From contig RGAX01000001.1 in NCBI GenBank assembly GCA_009919985.1, positions 1 to 64,000 of the forward strand: a stretch of DNA of 64,000 bases, written 5' to 3'. Below the pieces are notes generated by a model that did no database searches, was not told where the DNA came from, and was given only the letters and a program-made list of their open reading frames with translations. Origin of the DNA: Opitutaceae bacterium. Lineage in GTDB: Bacteria; Verrucomicrobiota; Verrucomicrobiia; Opitutales; Opitutaceae. Numbering within the stretch: position 1 is the first letter of the stretch; each line of letters starts with the position of its first letter. A program made the translations under genes and the position numbers. This document shows, piece by piece, positions 26,864 through 34,718 of this stretch.

Positions 26864-27226
26864 ATGTCATCCGCCACTCCCGGTTCGCGCAACACGCGCA
26901 AGACCATCATCGGATTCGTCACCAGTCGCTCTGGCGACAAGTCGATCAAGGTCACGATTCCCTACAAGACCCCGCACCCACTCTACCACAAGGTCATCAA
27001 CCGCAAGACGGTTGTCCATGTGCACGACGAGAAGAACGAGACCAAGGTCGGCGACAAGGTCGAGATCATGGAAACGCGCCCCCTCAGCCGCTTGAAGCGC
27101 TGGCGCATCGTCAGCGTGGTTCAGAGCGCTGTCACCACCGACGCCGTCGCTATCAGCGAAAATGACGTCGCCGCTCAAGTTCCCACCAAGACCACAGCGA
27201 CCGCCCCGGCGGCCCCTAAGGCTTGA
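26864..27226 (+). CDS. rpsQ: 30S ribosomal protein S17 with C-terminal extension
   Basis: Primary 16S rRNA-binding protein with an OB fold. The core (TIIGFVTSRSGDKSIKVTI, YHKVINRKTVVHVHDEKNET, PLSRLKRWRIV) ends near residue 83. About 35 more residues, rich in Ala, Val and Thr (ending ATAPAAPKA), follow; most bacterial S17 proteins stop at about 80-90. The N-terminus is also a little long and Ser/Arg-rich. Confidence 0.94.
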   Translation: MSSATPGSRNTRKTIIGFVTSRSGDKSIKVTIPYKTPHPLYHKVINRKTVVHVHDEKNETKVGDKVEIMETRPLSRLKRWRIVSVVQSAVTTDAVAISENDVAAQVPTKTTATAPAAPKA

Positions 27227-27261
27227 TTCTAAATCCACCCCTTTAAATTACAGGAGATCCT

Positions 27262-27627
27262 ATGATCCAACTGCGTTCCATTCTCGAAGTCGCCGATAAC
27301 ACCGGCGCGCGCAAGGCTGCGATGATCAGCAAAAAAGGCCAGATCACCACCACCGCCGGCGTCGGTGACGTGATCACCGTCCACATCAAGTCCAGCGCGA
27401 CTGAAGCCACCGTTAAAAAAGGTGAAGTCGTTAAAGCCGTCGTCGTGCGCACCAAAGCTCCCGTCCGCCGCGCGGATGGCAGCTACCTTCGTTTCGACAG
27501 CAATGCCATCGTTATTATCGATGCGACCAACAATCCCAAGGGCACCCGCATCTTCGGCCCCGTCGCCCGCGAACTGCGTGCGAAAAACTTCATGAAGATC
27601 ATTTCCCTCGCTCCGGAGGTTCTCTGA
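27262..27627 (+). CDS. rplN: 50S ribosomal protein L14
   Basis: Bridge protein contacting 16S rRNA and silencing factor RsfS. The 121 residues show MIQLRSILEVADNTGARKA and the signature VRRADGSYLRFDSNAIVII. AGGAG lies just before the start. rplX begins two bases after its stop. Confidence 0.96.
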   Translation: MIQLRSILEVADNTGARKAAMISKKGQITTTAGVGDVITVHIKSSATEATVKKGEVVKAVVVRTKAPVRRADGSYLRFDSNAIVIIDATNNPKGTRIFGPVARELRAKNFMKIISLAPEVL

Positions 27628-27629
27628 CC

Positions 27630-27905
27630 ATGGCCCTGAAATTCCACATCAAACGCAACGACCACGTCGTTGTCATCGCCGGCTCCCACAAAGGCAAGGA
27701 AGGCAAAGTACTCGAAGTCGTTGCCACCAGCCAACGTGCCCGCATCGAAGGCGTCGCCATGATGAAGCGCCACTTGAAGAAATCCACCGAGCACCCCCAG
27801 GGTGCCATCGTCGAGCGTGAAGGCACCGTCCACATCTCCAACTTGATGCTCAAGGCTGTGTTCGACGCCAGCAAACGCAAGAAACCCGCGCCCGCGGCCG
27901 CCTGA
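27630..27905 (+). CDS. rplX: 50S ribosomal protein L24
   Basis: Assembly initiator with a KOW motif (RNDHVVVIAGSHKGKEGKVL). The 91 residues are on the short side of the usual 100-105, with a conserved MMKRHLKKSTEHPQG segment. GGAGG lies inside the end of rplN, supporting coupling with it. Confidence 0.94.
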   Translation: MALKFHIKRNDHVVVIAGSHKGKEGKVLEVVATSQRARIEGVAMMKRHLKKSTEHPQGAIVEREGTVHISNLMLKAVFDASKRKKPAPAAA

Positions 27906-27980
27906 TCCATTGTGCGCTTGCCAATCCGGCGGCCCATCTGACCTACTGACCGTTTTTCCACCAAACACTCACCTTTACGC

Positions 27981-28001
27981 CACCGGGTCGGAAATCCGGT
28001 G
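27981..28001 (+). promoter_or_regulatory. Hairpin ahead of rplE
   Basis: CACCGG (27981-27986) pairs with CCGGTG (27996-28001), ending ten bases before the rplE start. In Escherichia coli the S8 repressor site of the spc operon lies at the rplE start; whether this stem has that role is not known. Confidence 0.35.
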
Positions 28002-28010
28002 ACCCATTCC

Positions 28011-28574
28011 ATGAGCTACGTTCCCACTCTCAAAAAAACCTATACCGAGCAGGTGTTCCCCGCGCTGATGAAAAGTCGCGGCTACACCAATAAACATCAG
28101 GTCCCCAAGATCCTTAAGGTCAGCCTGAATACCGGTATCGATGCCGAAGCCGACAAGAACCAAATCGCCGACATTCAGCGTGACCTCGGTGCTATCGCCG
28201 GCCAAAAGCCTGTCCTCACGAAATCGCGCAAGGCTATTTCGAATTTCAAACTCCGCGAAAACCAAGTCGTTGGCTGCCGCGTGACCCTCCGCGGTAACTC
28301 GATGTGGGAATTTCTCTATCGCTTGCTCGCCGTTTCGCTTCCCACCATCCGCGATTTTCGTGGCGTTCCCCCAAAGCTGGACGGCCAAGGCAACTACAAT
28401 CTCGGCGTCAACGACTTCACCATCTTCCCAGAAATTACCGTCGAAAACGTGAAGAAGACCATGGGTCTGGATATCACTATCGTCACCACCGCCACCAACG
28501 ACGACGAAGGCCGCGAGTTGTTGAAACTGCTCGGCATGCCTTTCCGCCGCACCGAGGCCAAGACCGCCGCTTAA
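28011..28574 (+). CDS. rplE: 50S ribosomal protein L5
   Basis: 5S rRNA-binding protein of the central protuberance. Start chosen at ATG 28011 (MSYVPTLKKTYTEQVFPALM), giving 187 residues; an in-frame GTG four codons earlier is inside the hairpin. Conserved blocks include GQKPVLTKSRKAISNFKLRE and DGQGNYNLGVNDFTIFPE. A 105-base gap precedes it, long for this cluster. Confidence 0.95.
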   Translation: MSYVPTLKKTYTEQVFPALMKSRGYTNKHQVPKILKVSLNTGIDAEADKNQIADIQRDLGAIAGQKPVLTKSRKAISNFKLRENQVVGCRVTLRGNSMWEFLYRLLAVSLPTIRDFRGVPPKLDGQGNYNLGVNDFTIFPEITVENVKKTMGLDITIVTTATNDDEGRELLKLLGMPFRRTEAKTAA

Positions 28575-28585
28575 CCCTTACTGCC

Positions 28586-28891
28586 ATGCCTAAGACATCT
28601 GCTATCGAGCGCAACAAGAAGCGCATCTCCCTCGTCGCCAAGCACGCCGTTAAACGCGCCGAGCTCAAGGCCACCCTAAACAATCCCGCCACCACCGACG
28701 AAGAATTCTTCGCCGCTTCCAAGAAGCTCCAGAAGATGCCGCGTAACGCCTCGGCTGTGCGCATCAAGAACCGTTGCTCCATGAGCGGCCGTCCTCGTGC
28801 CTTCATCCGGAAGTTTGGCGTGTCTCGTATCCAATTCCGCGAACTCGCTCTCGCCGGCAAAATCCCCGGCGTCACGAAATCTTCCTGGTAA
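28586..28891 (+). CDS. rpsN: 30S ribosomal protein S14 (zinc-free long form)
   Basis: Start at ATG 28586 gives 101 residues of the long form without the CxxC zinc motifs. Conserved C-terminal block NRCSMSGRPRAFIRKFGVSR is present. It follows rplE by 11 bases in the usual spc order. Confidence 0.95.
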   Translation: MPKTSAIERNKKRISLVAKHAVKRAELKATLNNPATTDEEFFAASKKLQKMPRNASAVRIKNRCSMSGRPRAFIRKFGVSRIQFRELALAGKIPGVTKSSW

Positions 28892-28901
28892 TATTTTAAT
28901 T

Positions 28902-28950
28902 GCCGGCGGGAGTTTGCGCGCTGCAAGCGCGTCGGATATGACCCGTCGGC
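28902..28950 (+). promoter_or_regulatory. Two-helix structured leader upstream of rpsH
   Basis: GCCGGCGGG (28902-28910) can pair with CCCGTCGGC (28942-28950) over nine positions with one wobble, enclosing a perfect inner hairpin CGCGCT-GCA-AGCGCG (28917-28931). Its position directly before the S8 gene makes an S8-type feedback element plausible; this is inferred. Confidence 0.45.
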
Positions 28951-28968
28951 CCCAAACCAACATCCACC

Positions 28969-29361
28969 ATGACCGACCCGATCAGTGATTTCACCACGCG
29001 TCTGCGCAACGCCAGCCAGGCACGTCTCGATGAGTGCGTTTCGCCGCATTCCAAACTCAAGGCCGCCATCGCAGCCATTCTAAAAGCCGAAGGTTATATC
29101 TCCGACTTCAAGGACGGCACCGACGCCCAAGGCCACAAAACTCTCGTCGTTAAGATGAAGTATGTGGATGGCGCTCCCGCCATCACCGCGATCAACCGCA
29201 CGTCGACCCCCGGTCGCCGTATCTATTCCTCCTACAGCGAAATTCCCCGCGTCCTCAACGGCCTCGGTATCGCCATTATTTCCACGTCGAAGGGCCTCAT
29301 GAAGGACGCCGACTGTCGCCGCAATAAAGCCGGCGGCGAACTGATCTGCAACGTTTGGTAA
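28969..29361 (+). CDS. rpsH: 30S ribosomal protein S8
   Basis: Central-domain rRNA-binding protein and the known translational repressor of spc operons. The 130 residues begin MTDPISDFTTRLRNASQARL and contain the signature SRTSTPGRRIYSSY-like block (TSTPGRRIYSSYSEI) and GLGIAIISTSKGLMKDADCR. Start context CCACCATG. Confidence 0.95.
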   Translation: MTDPISDFTTRLRNASQARLDECVSPHSKLKAAIAAILKAEGYISDFKDGTDAQGHKTLVVKMKYVDGAPAITAINRTSTPGRRIYSSYSEIPRVLNGLGIAIISTSKGLMKDADCRRNKAGGELICNVW

Positions 29362-29373
29362 CCCGCCCGCACC

Positions 29374-29910
29374 ATGAGCCGCATCGGCAAACAACCCGTT
29401 CTCATTCCCGACAAAGTTAAAGTCGGGATCACCAACACGACCGTCCTCATCGAGGGCCCCAAGGGCAAAGTCTCTAAGATTTTCGCTCCCGTCGTCAAAA
29501 TCACCGTCGCTGACCAAAAAATCACCTTCGCTCCTACCGAAGAGTCGCGCTTCGCCAACGCCATGTATGGCACGGTGCGCTCGATCGTCGCCGGCATGGT
29601 CAAAGGCGTCACCGAAGGCTACAGTAAGGATCTCGAAATCCAAGGCGTCGGTTTCAAAGCCAACTTGAAGGGCAAGCAACTCGACCTCGCGCTCGGTTAC
29701 TCGCACCCAATCCTCATGAACATCCCCGAAGGTATCAAAATTACCGTCGTCGATGGCACTAAGGTCAAAGTCGAAGGCTGCGACAAGCAGCTCGTCGGCG
29801 CCGTGACCGCTGAGATCCGTAGCTATTACCCGCCCGAGCCCTACAAGGGCAAAGGTGTCCGTATCGTTGGCGAACGCGTCCGCCGCAAAGAAGGCAAGAC
29901 CGTCGCCTAA
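29374..29910 (+). CDS. rplF: 50S ribosomal protein L6
   Basis: Located near the sarcin-ricin loop. The 178 residues have MSRIGKQPVLIPDKVKV, GVTEGYSKDLEIQGVGFKA and the C-terminal signature YYPPEPYKGKGVRIVGERV. It follows rpsH by 12 bases. Confidence 0.96.
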   Translation: MSRIGKQPVLIPDKVKVGITNTTVLIEGPKGKVSKIFAPVVKITVADQKITFAPTEESRFANAMYGTVRSIVAGMVKGVTEGYSKDLEIQGVGFKANLKGKQLDLALGYSHPILMNIPEGIKITVVDGTKVKVEGCDKQLVGAVTAEIRSYYPPEPYKGKGVRIVGERVRRKEGKTVA

Positions 29911-29945
29911 TCCTCCTTCTAAACCAACTTTCAGGGACCATACCC

Positions 29946-30308
29946 ATGAACACTATCTACAAAGCCCAGCTCCTCCAGAAACGTCGCTGGCGCATCCGCA
30001 AAAAGGTCGTCGGCACGGCGCTCCGCCCACGCCTCAGCGTCAAATTCAGCGGCCAAAACATCTACGCCCAAGCGATCAACGACGATCTCGGTACGACCTT
30101 GGTTTTCCTTGCGACCCTCGATCCCGAGATGCGCAAGCAAAAGCTCGGAGCCAACATCGCCGGAGCCAAAGCTCTCGCTACCGCCTTCGCGTTAAAAGCG
30201 AAGGCCGCCGGCATCACTTCCGTGGTGTTCGACCGCAGTGGTGCGCTCTACCATGGCAAGGTTAAAGCCTTCGCCGACACCGCCCGCGAGGGTGGCCTTG
30301 TATTCTAA
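29946..30308 (+). CDS. rplR: 50S ribosomal protein L18
   Basis: 5S rRNA-binding protein. The 120 residues show RRWRIRKKVVGTALRPRLSV and FDRSGALYHGKVKAFADTAR. TCCTCCTT (29911-29918) directly follows the rplF stop, 27 bases before the start, while CAGGGA lies nearer to the ATG. Confidence 0.95.
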   Translation: MNTIYKAQLLQKRRWRIRKKVVGTALRPRLSVKFSGQNIYAQAINDDLGTTLVFLATLDPEMRKQKLGANIAGAKALATAFALKAKAAGITSVVFDRSGALYHGKVKAFADTAREGGLVF

Positions 30309-30318
30309 TCCCGCGCCT

Positions 30319-30954
30319 ATGAGCACTGAACCTGTTTCTCCCGTTCCCCCTTCTGATTCTGCCGCTCCCGCGGTTGCTCCAGCCCGTGCGGGCGAGCGCG
30401 GCCAACGCGGTCCCCGCCGTGATGGCCCCGGTGGCGGTGGCCCTCGCGGCCCCCGTCGTGATGACCGTAACAAGCCGACCCTGTCGGCCGACGGCACCGC
30501 GATGATCGAAAAAGTCGTCTTCATCAATCGCTGCGCTAAGGTCGTCAAAGGTGGTCGCCGGTTCAGCTTCGCTGCACTCGCGGTCGTCGGCGACGGCAAG
30601 GGCAAAATTGGCATCGGCTACGGCAAGGCCAACGAAGTCCCAGACGCCATCAAGAAAGGCACCGCCAACGCCCACAAGCACATGGTCAGCGTGAAGCTCA
30701 AGGGCGACACGATTTCCCATGACGTCTTCGGCGAATACGATGGCGGCAAAGTTCTCCTTAAACCCGCTTCGCCCGGTACTGGTCTCATCGCCGGCGGCGG
30801 CGTACGCGCGGTCCTCGAAGCGGCGGGCGTTAAAAACGTCCTCACCAAGTCGATGGGTTCTAATAACCACATCGCCGTCGTGAACGCCACCCTCGCGGCC
30901 CTCCAACAACTCCGTACCGCCGAAGACATCACGAGCGTGCGTAAGTCGGCTTAA
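30319..30954 (+). CDS. rpsE: 30S ribosomal protein S5 with long disordered N-terminus
   Basis: Fidelity and mRNA-entry protein. Start at ATG 30319 gives 211 residues against about 165 usual. The first 50-60 residues are low-complexity, rich in Pro, Ala, Gly and Arg (GERGQRGPRRDGPGGGGPRG), before the core begins at MIEKVVFINRCAKVVKGGRR. The core is canonical (FAALAVVGDGKGKIGIGYGK). rpmD, which normally follows, is absent; 70 bases lead to rplO. Confidence 0.95.
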   Translation: MSTEPVSPVPPSDSAAPAVAPARAGERGQRGPRRDGPGGGGPRGPRRDDRNKPTLSADGTAMIEKVVFINRCAKVVKGGRRFSFAALAVVGDGKGKIGIGYGKANEVPDAIKKGTANAHKHMVSVKLKGDTISHDVFGEYDGGKVLLKPASPGTGLIAGGGVRAVLEAAGVKNVLTKSMGSNNHIAVVNATLAALQQLRTAEDITSVRKSA

Positions 30955-30976
30955 TTTAATCGTTACACATCCGAGT

Positions 30977-31001
30977 CCGGTCTCGCCCTCAGGCGGACCG
31001 G
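30977..31001 (+). promoter_or_regulatory. Strong hairpin upstream of rplO
   Basis: CCGGTC (30977-30982), a bulged T, CGCC-CTCA-GGCG and GACCGG (30996-31001) form a ten-pair stem with a four-base loop. No T run follows. It stands in the place of the missing rpmD gene and may aid mRNA stability or processing. Confidence 0.45.
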
Positions 31002-31024
31002 GCGCCCCCTAAACAGGAACTCCT

Positions 31025-31471
31025 ATGAAACTCCACGAACTCAAGAACGTTGTCGGTGCCATTCACCGCAAAAAGCGCGTCGGTTGCGGCGAAGGCGGCG
31101 GCCACGGCAAGACCTCTGGTCGCGGCGGCAAGGGCCAGACGGCCCGTTCCGGCGGCAGCATCCGTCCCGGCTTCGAAGGCGGTCAGATGCCCCTTTATCG
31201 TAAACTCCCGCACCGCGGTTTTAACCAAGCGGCTTTCCGCGTGGAACCGATCATTGTTAACGTCGGCGATCTCGCCCGTCTCGATGCCAAGATCTCCGAA
31301 GTTAACGTCACGGTACTGGCCAACGCGGGCCTTGTGCGTCACGACGAGAAATTCCTCAAAGTCCTCGGCGACGGTGAAATCACCCGCGCCCTCAAAGTGA
31401 CCGCGTCGAAATTCTCTGAATCCGCCAAAGCCAAGATCGAAAAAGCCGGTGGCCAAGCCATCGTCGCCTAA
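31025..31471 (+). CDS. rplO: 50S ribosomal protein L15
   Basis: Late assembly protein. The 148 residues show RKKRVGCGEGGGHGKTSGRG, GQTARSGGSIRPGFEGGQMP and the C-terminal FSESAKAKIEKAGG. AGGAA lies just before the start (CTCCTATG). Confidence 0.96.
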   Translation: MKLHELKNVVGAIHRKKRVGCGEGGGHGKTSGRGGKGQTARSGGSIRPGFEGGQMPLYRKLPHRGFNQAAFRVEPIIVNVGDLARLDAKISEVNVTVLANAGLVRHDEKFLKVLGDGEITRALKVTASKFSESAKAKIEKAGGQAIVA

Positions 31472-31479
31472 TTCAAATT

Positions 31480-31512
31480 GAGCGCGCCTCCGGGCGCGCT
31501 CTTCTTGTCTTT
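31480..31512 (+). terminator. Terminator-like hairpin between rplO and secY
   Basis: GAGCGCGCC (31480-31488) pairs with GGGCGCGCTC (31492-31501), followed by TTCTTGTCTTTT. The T stretch is interrupted, so partial termination that lowers secY relative to ribosomal proteins is likely. Confidence 0.6.
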
Positions 31513-31550
31513 TCCCCAGTCCGCGTCCTCCAGTCCTTCGCCTCATCGCA

Positions 31551-33053
31551 ATGTTTTCCGCCTTCACGAATTCGCTGAAAATCCCCGAGCTCCGCTCGCG
31601 TATTTTCTACACGCTCTCGCTGCTGTTCGTTGCGCGCGTTGGTGCGCACATCCCGCTGCCTGGTATTGATCCGGCGCCGCTGCAGAAGTTCTTCGCCGAA
31701 CAAGCCGGCGGCACGGGTGGGGCCCTCGTCGGCCTTTACAACATGTTCACCGGCGGTGCCCTCGTGAAAGGTGCTATTTTCGCTTTGGGCATCATGCCCT
31801 ACATCAGCGCCTCGATTATTTTCCAGCTCATGACGGCGGTCGTACCTGCCTTGAGCCGCCTCCAACAAGAAGGCGATGTCGGTCGTCAGAAGCTCACGCA
31901 GTATATGCGTTATGCGACGGTGATCATCTGCTTGGTGCAAGGCACGCTCCTGATTTGGGCACTCGAACAACCCGGTCGTCTTTTCCCAGGTTACGATGAA
32001 AACGTCTACGGCGCGATCGTGGTCGTCGGTAAGCTCGGTTTCTTGATCACCTCAGTGATCTTCATGACCGCGGGTACCATGCTGCTGATGTGGCTTGGCG
32101 AGCAGATCACCCAGCGAGGCATCGGTAATGGCGTATCTTTGCTCATCACCGTCGGCATTTTGGCCGATATCCCCAATGCGGCCGTTGCCACCTATAACTT
32201 GTTCTTCCGTCCAGTCGGCACCGGCCAAAGCCTCGGTCTGCCGCAGGCGGTTGTGATGGGGGTCCTTTTTATCGCCGTTACGATGGGTATCATCATGGTC
32301 GTGCAAGGCCAGCGCAAGATCCCAGTCCAGTACGCCAAGCGCGTCGTGGGCAACAAAGTCATGGGCGGCCAAAGTTCCTTCCTGCCGCTTAAGGTCAATT
32401 ATTCGGGCGTCATGCCCGTTATCTTTGCTAGCGCCATCTTGCTGTTCCCGCAGCAGATCTTCTCCCAACTCGGAGCAGCTTTTAATATCAAGTTTTTGAG
32501 CGAGATTTCGCAAAACCTCCTGCGCGGTCATTGGAGCTACTACCTAATCGATACCGTCCTGATCATGTTCTTCAGCTATTTCTGGGTATCCGTGATGTTT
32601 AAACCCATCCAGATCGCCGACGATCTTAAGAAATACGGCGGCTACATCCCCGGCGTCCGCCCTGGCGAACCCACGGCCCAATTCCTCGATTTCATTATGA
32701 CCCGTCTTACCCTAGCGGGTGCGATCTTCCTGACGGTCATCGCGGTCATGCCCGACGTGCTCCTTTTTGAACTCAATGTTCCCCAACGCATCGCCGTCTT
32801 CTTCGGTGGCACAGGTATGTTGATCACCGTGGGCGTCATTTTGGACACCATGCGCCAAATCGAGACCTTCCTGTTGCAACGTCATTACGACGGTTTCCTC
32901 AAGAAAGGTCGTATCCGCGCTCGCAGCGCCAACCCGCAAGGGATGACCGGTGATGCGCTCAGCTCCGATGCAATCATGAAGCTCGCGCTTCCGATGCTCG
33001 TTCTGTTGGTGTTGGGCGTCGGCATCGCCGCCTACCGCCACTTCGTCAATTAA
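31551..33053 (+). CDS. secY: Preprotein translocase subunit SecY
   Basis: Channel subunit of the Sec translocon. The 500 residues begin MFSAFTNSLKIPELRSRIFY and show the ten-helix plan with plug region (HIPLPGIDPAPLQ), PYISASIIFQLM, the helix-7/8 region NYSGVMPVIFASAI and the cytoplasmic loop GGYIPGVRPGEPTAQFLDF. About 60 residues longer than the Escherichia coli protein. It needs SecE (6705) and SecA (55228), both in the window. Confidence 0.96.
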   Translation: MFSAFTNSLKIPELRSRIFYTLSLLFVARVGAHIPLPGIDPAPLQKFFAEQAGGTGGALVGLYNMFTGGALVKGAIFALGIMPYISASIIFQLMTAVVPALSRLQQEGDVGRQKLTQYMRYATVIICLVQGTLLIWALEQPGRLFPGYDENVYGAIVVVGKLGFLITSVIFMTAGTMLLMWLGEQITQRGIGNGVSLLITVGILADIPNAAVATYNLFFRPVGTGQSLGLPQAVVMGVLFIAVTMGIIMVVQGQRKIPVQYAKRVVGNKVMGGQSSFLPLKVNYSGVMPVIFASAILLFPQQIFSQLGAAFNIKFLSEISQNLLRGHWSYYLIDTVLIMFFSYFWVSVMFKPIQIADDLKKYGGYIPGVRPGEPTAQFLDFIMTRLTLAGAIFLTVIAVMPDVLLFELNVPQRIAVFFGGTGMLITVGVILDTMRQIETFLLQRHYDGFLKKGRIRARSANPQGMTGDALSSDAIMKLALPMLVLLVLGVGIAAYRHFVN

Positions 33054-33072
33054 GTTCTTTACTCGGGTCTCG

Positions 33073-33504
33073 ATGGCCTCCATCAACGACCTCTACGCGC
33101 TCGGCGGACCTCCCGCCCGAGCTAAAATCATTCTCCTTGGTTCAGCTGCTTTTCACACCGAAAACCTGATGAACTTAGAACGTTCTTTGCACATTGAGCA
33201 CGTCTCTCCCGCCGGCCTGTCGCGCCGGGAGATTTCGCGCCGCCCCGGCTCCGCCGCGGTGACTGAAGCCGCTACTCTCGCCTTGTTGCGAAAGTGGTTC
33301 TTTGCGCGCAAACCTGATGCGGGATTTGTCCTCACGGACTTCCCGGCTACGCTGCTCCAAGCTTTGGTGTTCGACGAATGGATGGACGCTCGCGATGAAA
33401 ACCTCCTCGCCGTTTATGCCTCCCCTGATGCTCCGGCATCAGTCCTCGAACACTATCGCACCTTAGGCCTCCTCAAAAAAGATGAGGCCGCACTCGCTGC
33501 ATGA
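33073..33504 (+). CDS. Degenerate adenylate-kinase-like protein without a P-loop
   Basis: Occupies the classical adk slot between secY and map, and its 143 residues can be laid on adenylate kinase: AKIILLGSAAFHTEN (residues 17-31) matches the RIVLLGxPGAGKGT strand and P-loop but has none of the glycine/lysine residues; IEHVSPAGL matches IPHISTGDL; GFVLTDFPATLLQALVFDEW matches GFILDGFPRTxxQAxxLDE but lacks the catalytic Arg. The LID and the C-terminal third are missing (usual length about 215). It therefore cannot be an active kinase by known chemistry, yet the frame is intact and overlaps map in ATGA. Its role is unknown; a regulatory or structural remnant is possible. A functional adk is expected elsewhere in the genome. 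Confidence 0.65.
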   Translation: MASINDLYALGGPPARAKIILLGSAAFHTENLMNLERSLHIEHVSPAGLSRREISRRPGSAAVTEAATLALLRKWFFARKPDAGFVLTDFPATLLQALVFDEWMDARDENLLAVYASPDAPASVLEHYRTLGLLKKDEAALAA

Positions 33505-34271
33505 TCCCGATCAAAGACAAAATCGGTATCGCTAAAATGCGCGAGGCCTGTGCCATCGCCGCGACCGTGCTTGATCAACTCAAGCCCCTCGTTCGCCCCG
33601 GTGTCACAACGCAGGATTTGGAGGAAGCAGGCCGCGATTGGATCGCCCGCCTCGGCGCGCGCAGCGCCTGTTTCGGTTATCAGCACGGTTCCCGCCGCTA
33701 CCCGGCGCACACCTGCATCTCGGTTAACGAAGAAGTCGTTCATGGTATTCCCTCACTTCGTCGCGTTTTACGCGAAGGCGATATCGTTTCACTCGACATC
33801 GTGGTGTGGCATGACGGCTACGTTGGCGACAACGCCACCACGCTACCGGTTGGCCCGATTTCACCCGCCCTCGAAAAACTTCTCCGCGTCTCGCGTGAAG
33901 CCCTCGACCTCGGCATCCGTCAAGCGCAGGTCGGCAATCGTATCGGCGACATCTCGCATGCGATTCAGACCCACTGCGAAAGCCACGGCTTCAGCGTCGT
34001 TCGCGATATGGTCGGCCACGGCGTCGGAACCGCGATGCATGAACCCCCAGAGATCGCCAACTTTGGTCGGCGCGGCACCGGTGAAAAAATCAAGCCCGGC
34101 ATGACGCTCGCGATCGAACCTATGGTCAACCTCGGCGGTTTCAAGACCAAGACCTTGGGCGATGGTTGGACCCACGTCACCTCCGACGGTCAGCCCTCCG
34201 CTCATTTCGAACACACCGTGCTCACCACAGATAGTGGCCCGGAGATCCTCACGATCCCGCGCCCACAATAA
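33501..34271 (+). CDS. map: Methionine aminopeptidase, type I
   Basis: Removes initiator methionine from nascent proteins. The 256 residues carry the metal ligands of the family: two Asp in LDIVVWHDGYVGDNATTL, His in VGHGVGTAMHEPPEI, Glu in LAIEPMVN and Glu in FEHTVL. It starts within the stop of the adenylate-kinase-like gene (ATGA), so the two are coupled. rpmJ and infA, often found after map, are not present; rpsM follows after 54 bases of pyrimidine-rich leader. Confidence 0.96.
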   Translation: MIPIKDKIGIAKMREACAIAATVLDQLKPLVRPGVTTQDLEEAGRDWIARLGARSACFGYQHGSRRYPAHTCISVNEEVVHGIPSLRRVLREGDIVSLDIVVWHDGYVGDNATTLPVGPISPALEKLLRVSREALDLGIRQAQVGNRIGDISHAIQTHCESHGFSVVRDMVGHGVGTAMHEPPEIANFGRRGTGEKIKPGMTLAIEPMVNLGGFKTKTLGDGWTHVTSDGQPSAHFEHTVLTTDSGPEILTIPRPQ

Positions 34272-34325
34272 ATTTTCCATTTCCGTTTCCTCACTCTCAA
34301 CTCTCTAACACCAACCCATCCTACC

Positions 34326-34706
34326 ATGCCACGTCTCCTCGGCGTCGAAATCCCCGCGAAGAAGAAAATCGCGTTCTCTCTGCGTTACATCTACGGTATC
34401 GGCCCCCAACGGGCTGACCTAATCGTCAAAGAAGTCGGCATCGATCCCGATCTCCGCGCCCAAGATCTGAGCGAAGAACAGCTCAACAAAATTCTCCACG
34501 TGATCACCGATCACAAGTGGATCGTTGAAGGCGATCTTCGTCGCGACCACACCGCCAATCTCAAGCGCCTCCAAGCGATCAATTGCTACCGTGGCGTTCG
34601 CCATCGTCGCAGCCTCCCGGTGCGCGGTCAGCGCACCAGCACCAACGCCCGCACCCGCAAGGGCCCGCGCAAGACCGTTGGTGTCACCAAAGCTAAGGAA
34701 GTTTAA
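34326..34706 (+). CDS. rpsM: 30S ribosomal protein S13
   Basis: Head protein forming bridges to the large subunit. The 126 residues have MPRLLGVEIPAKKKIAFSLR, YIYGIGPQRADLIVKEVGID and the C-terminal RSLPVRGQRTSTNARTRKG. The leader is strikingly rich in C and T (TTTCCTCACTCTCAACTCTC) with no Shine-Dalgarno sequence; start context CTACCATG. Confidence 0.96.
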   Translation: MPRLLGVEIPAKKKIAFSLRYIYGIGPQRADLIVKEVGIDPDLRAQDLSEEQLNKILHVITDHKWIVEGDLRRDHTANLKRLQAINCYRGVRHRRSLPVRGQRTSTNARTRKGPRKTVGVTKAKEV

Positions 34707-34718
34707 TCTTACACTCAC

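Noticed and set aside
33153..33360. Minus-strand frames opposite the adenylate-kinase-like gene
   Set aside because: Short, without start signals or motifs; the plus-strand frame is coupled to map and keeps adenylate-kinase features.
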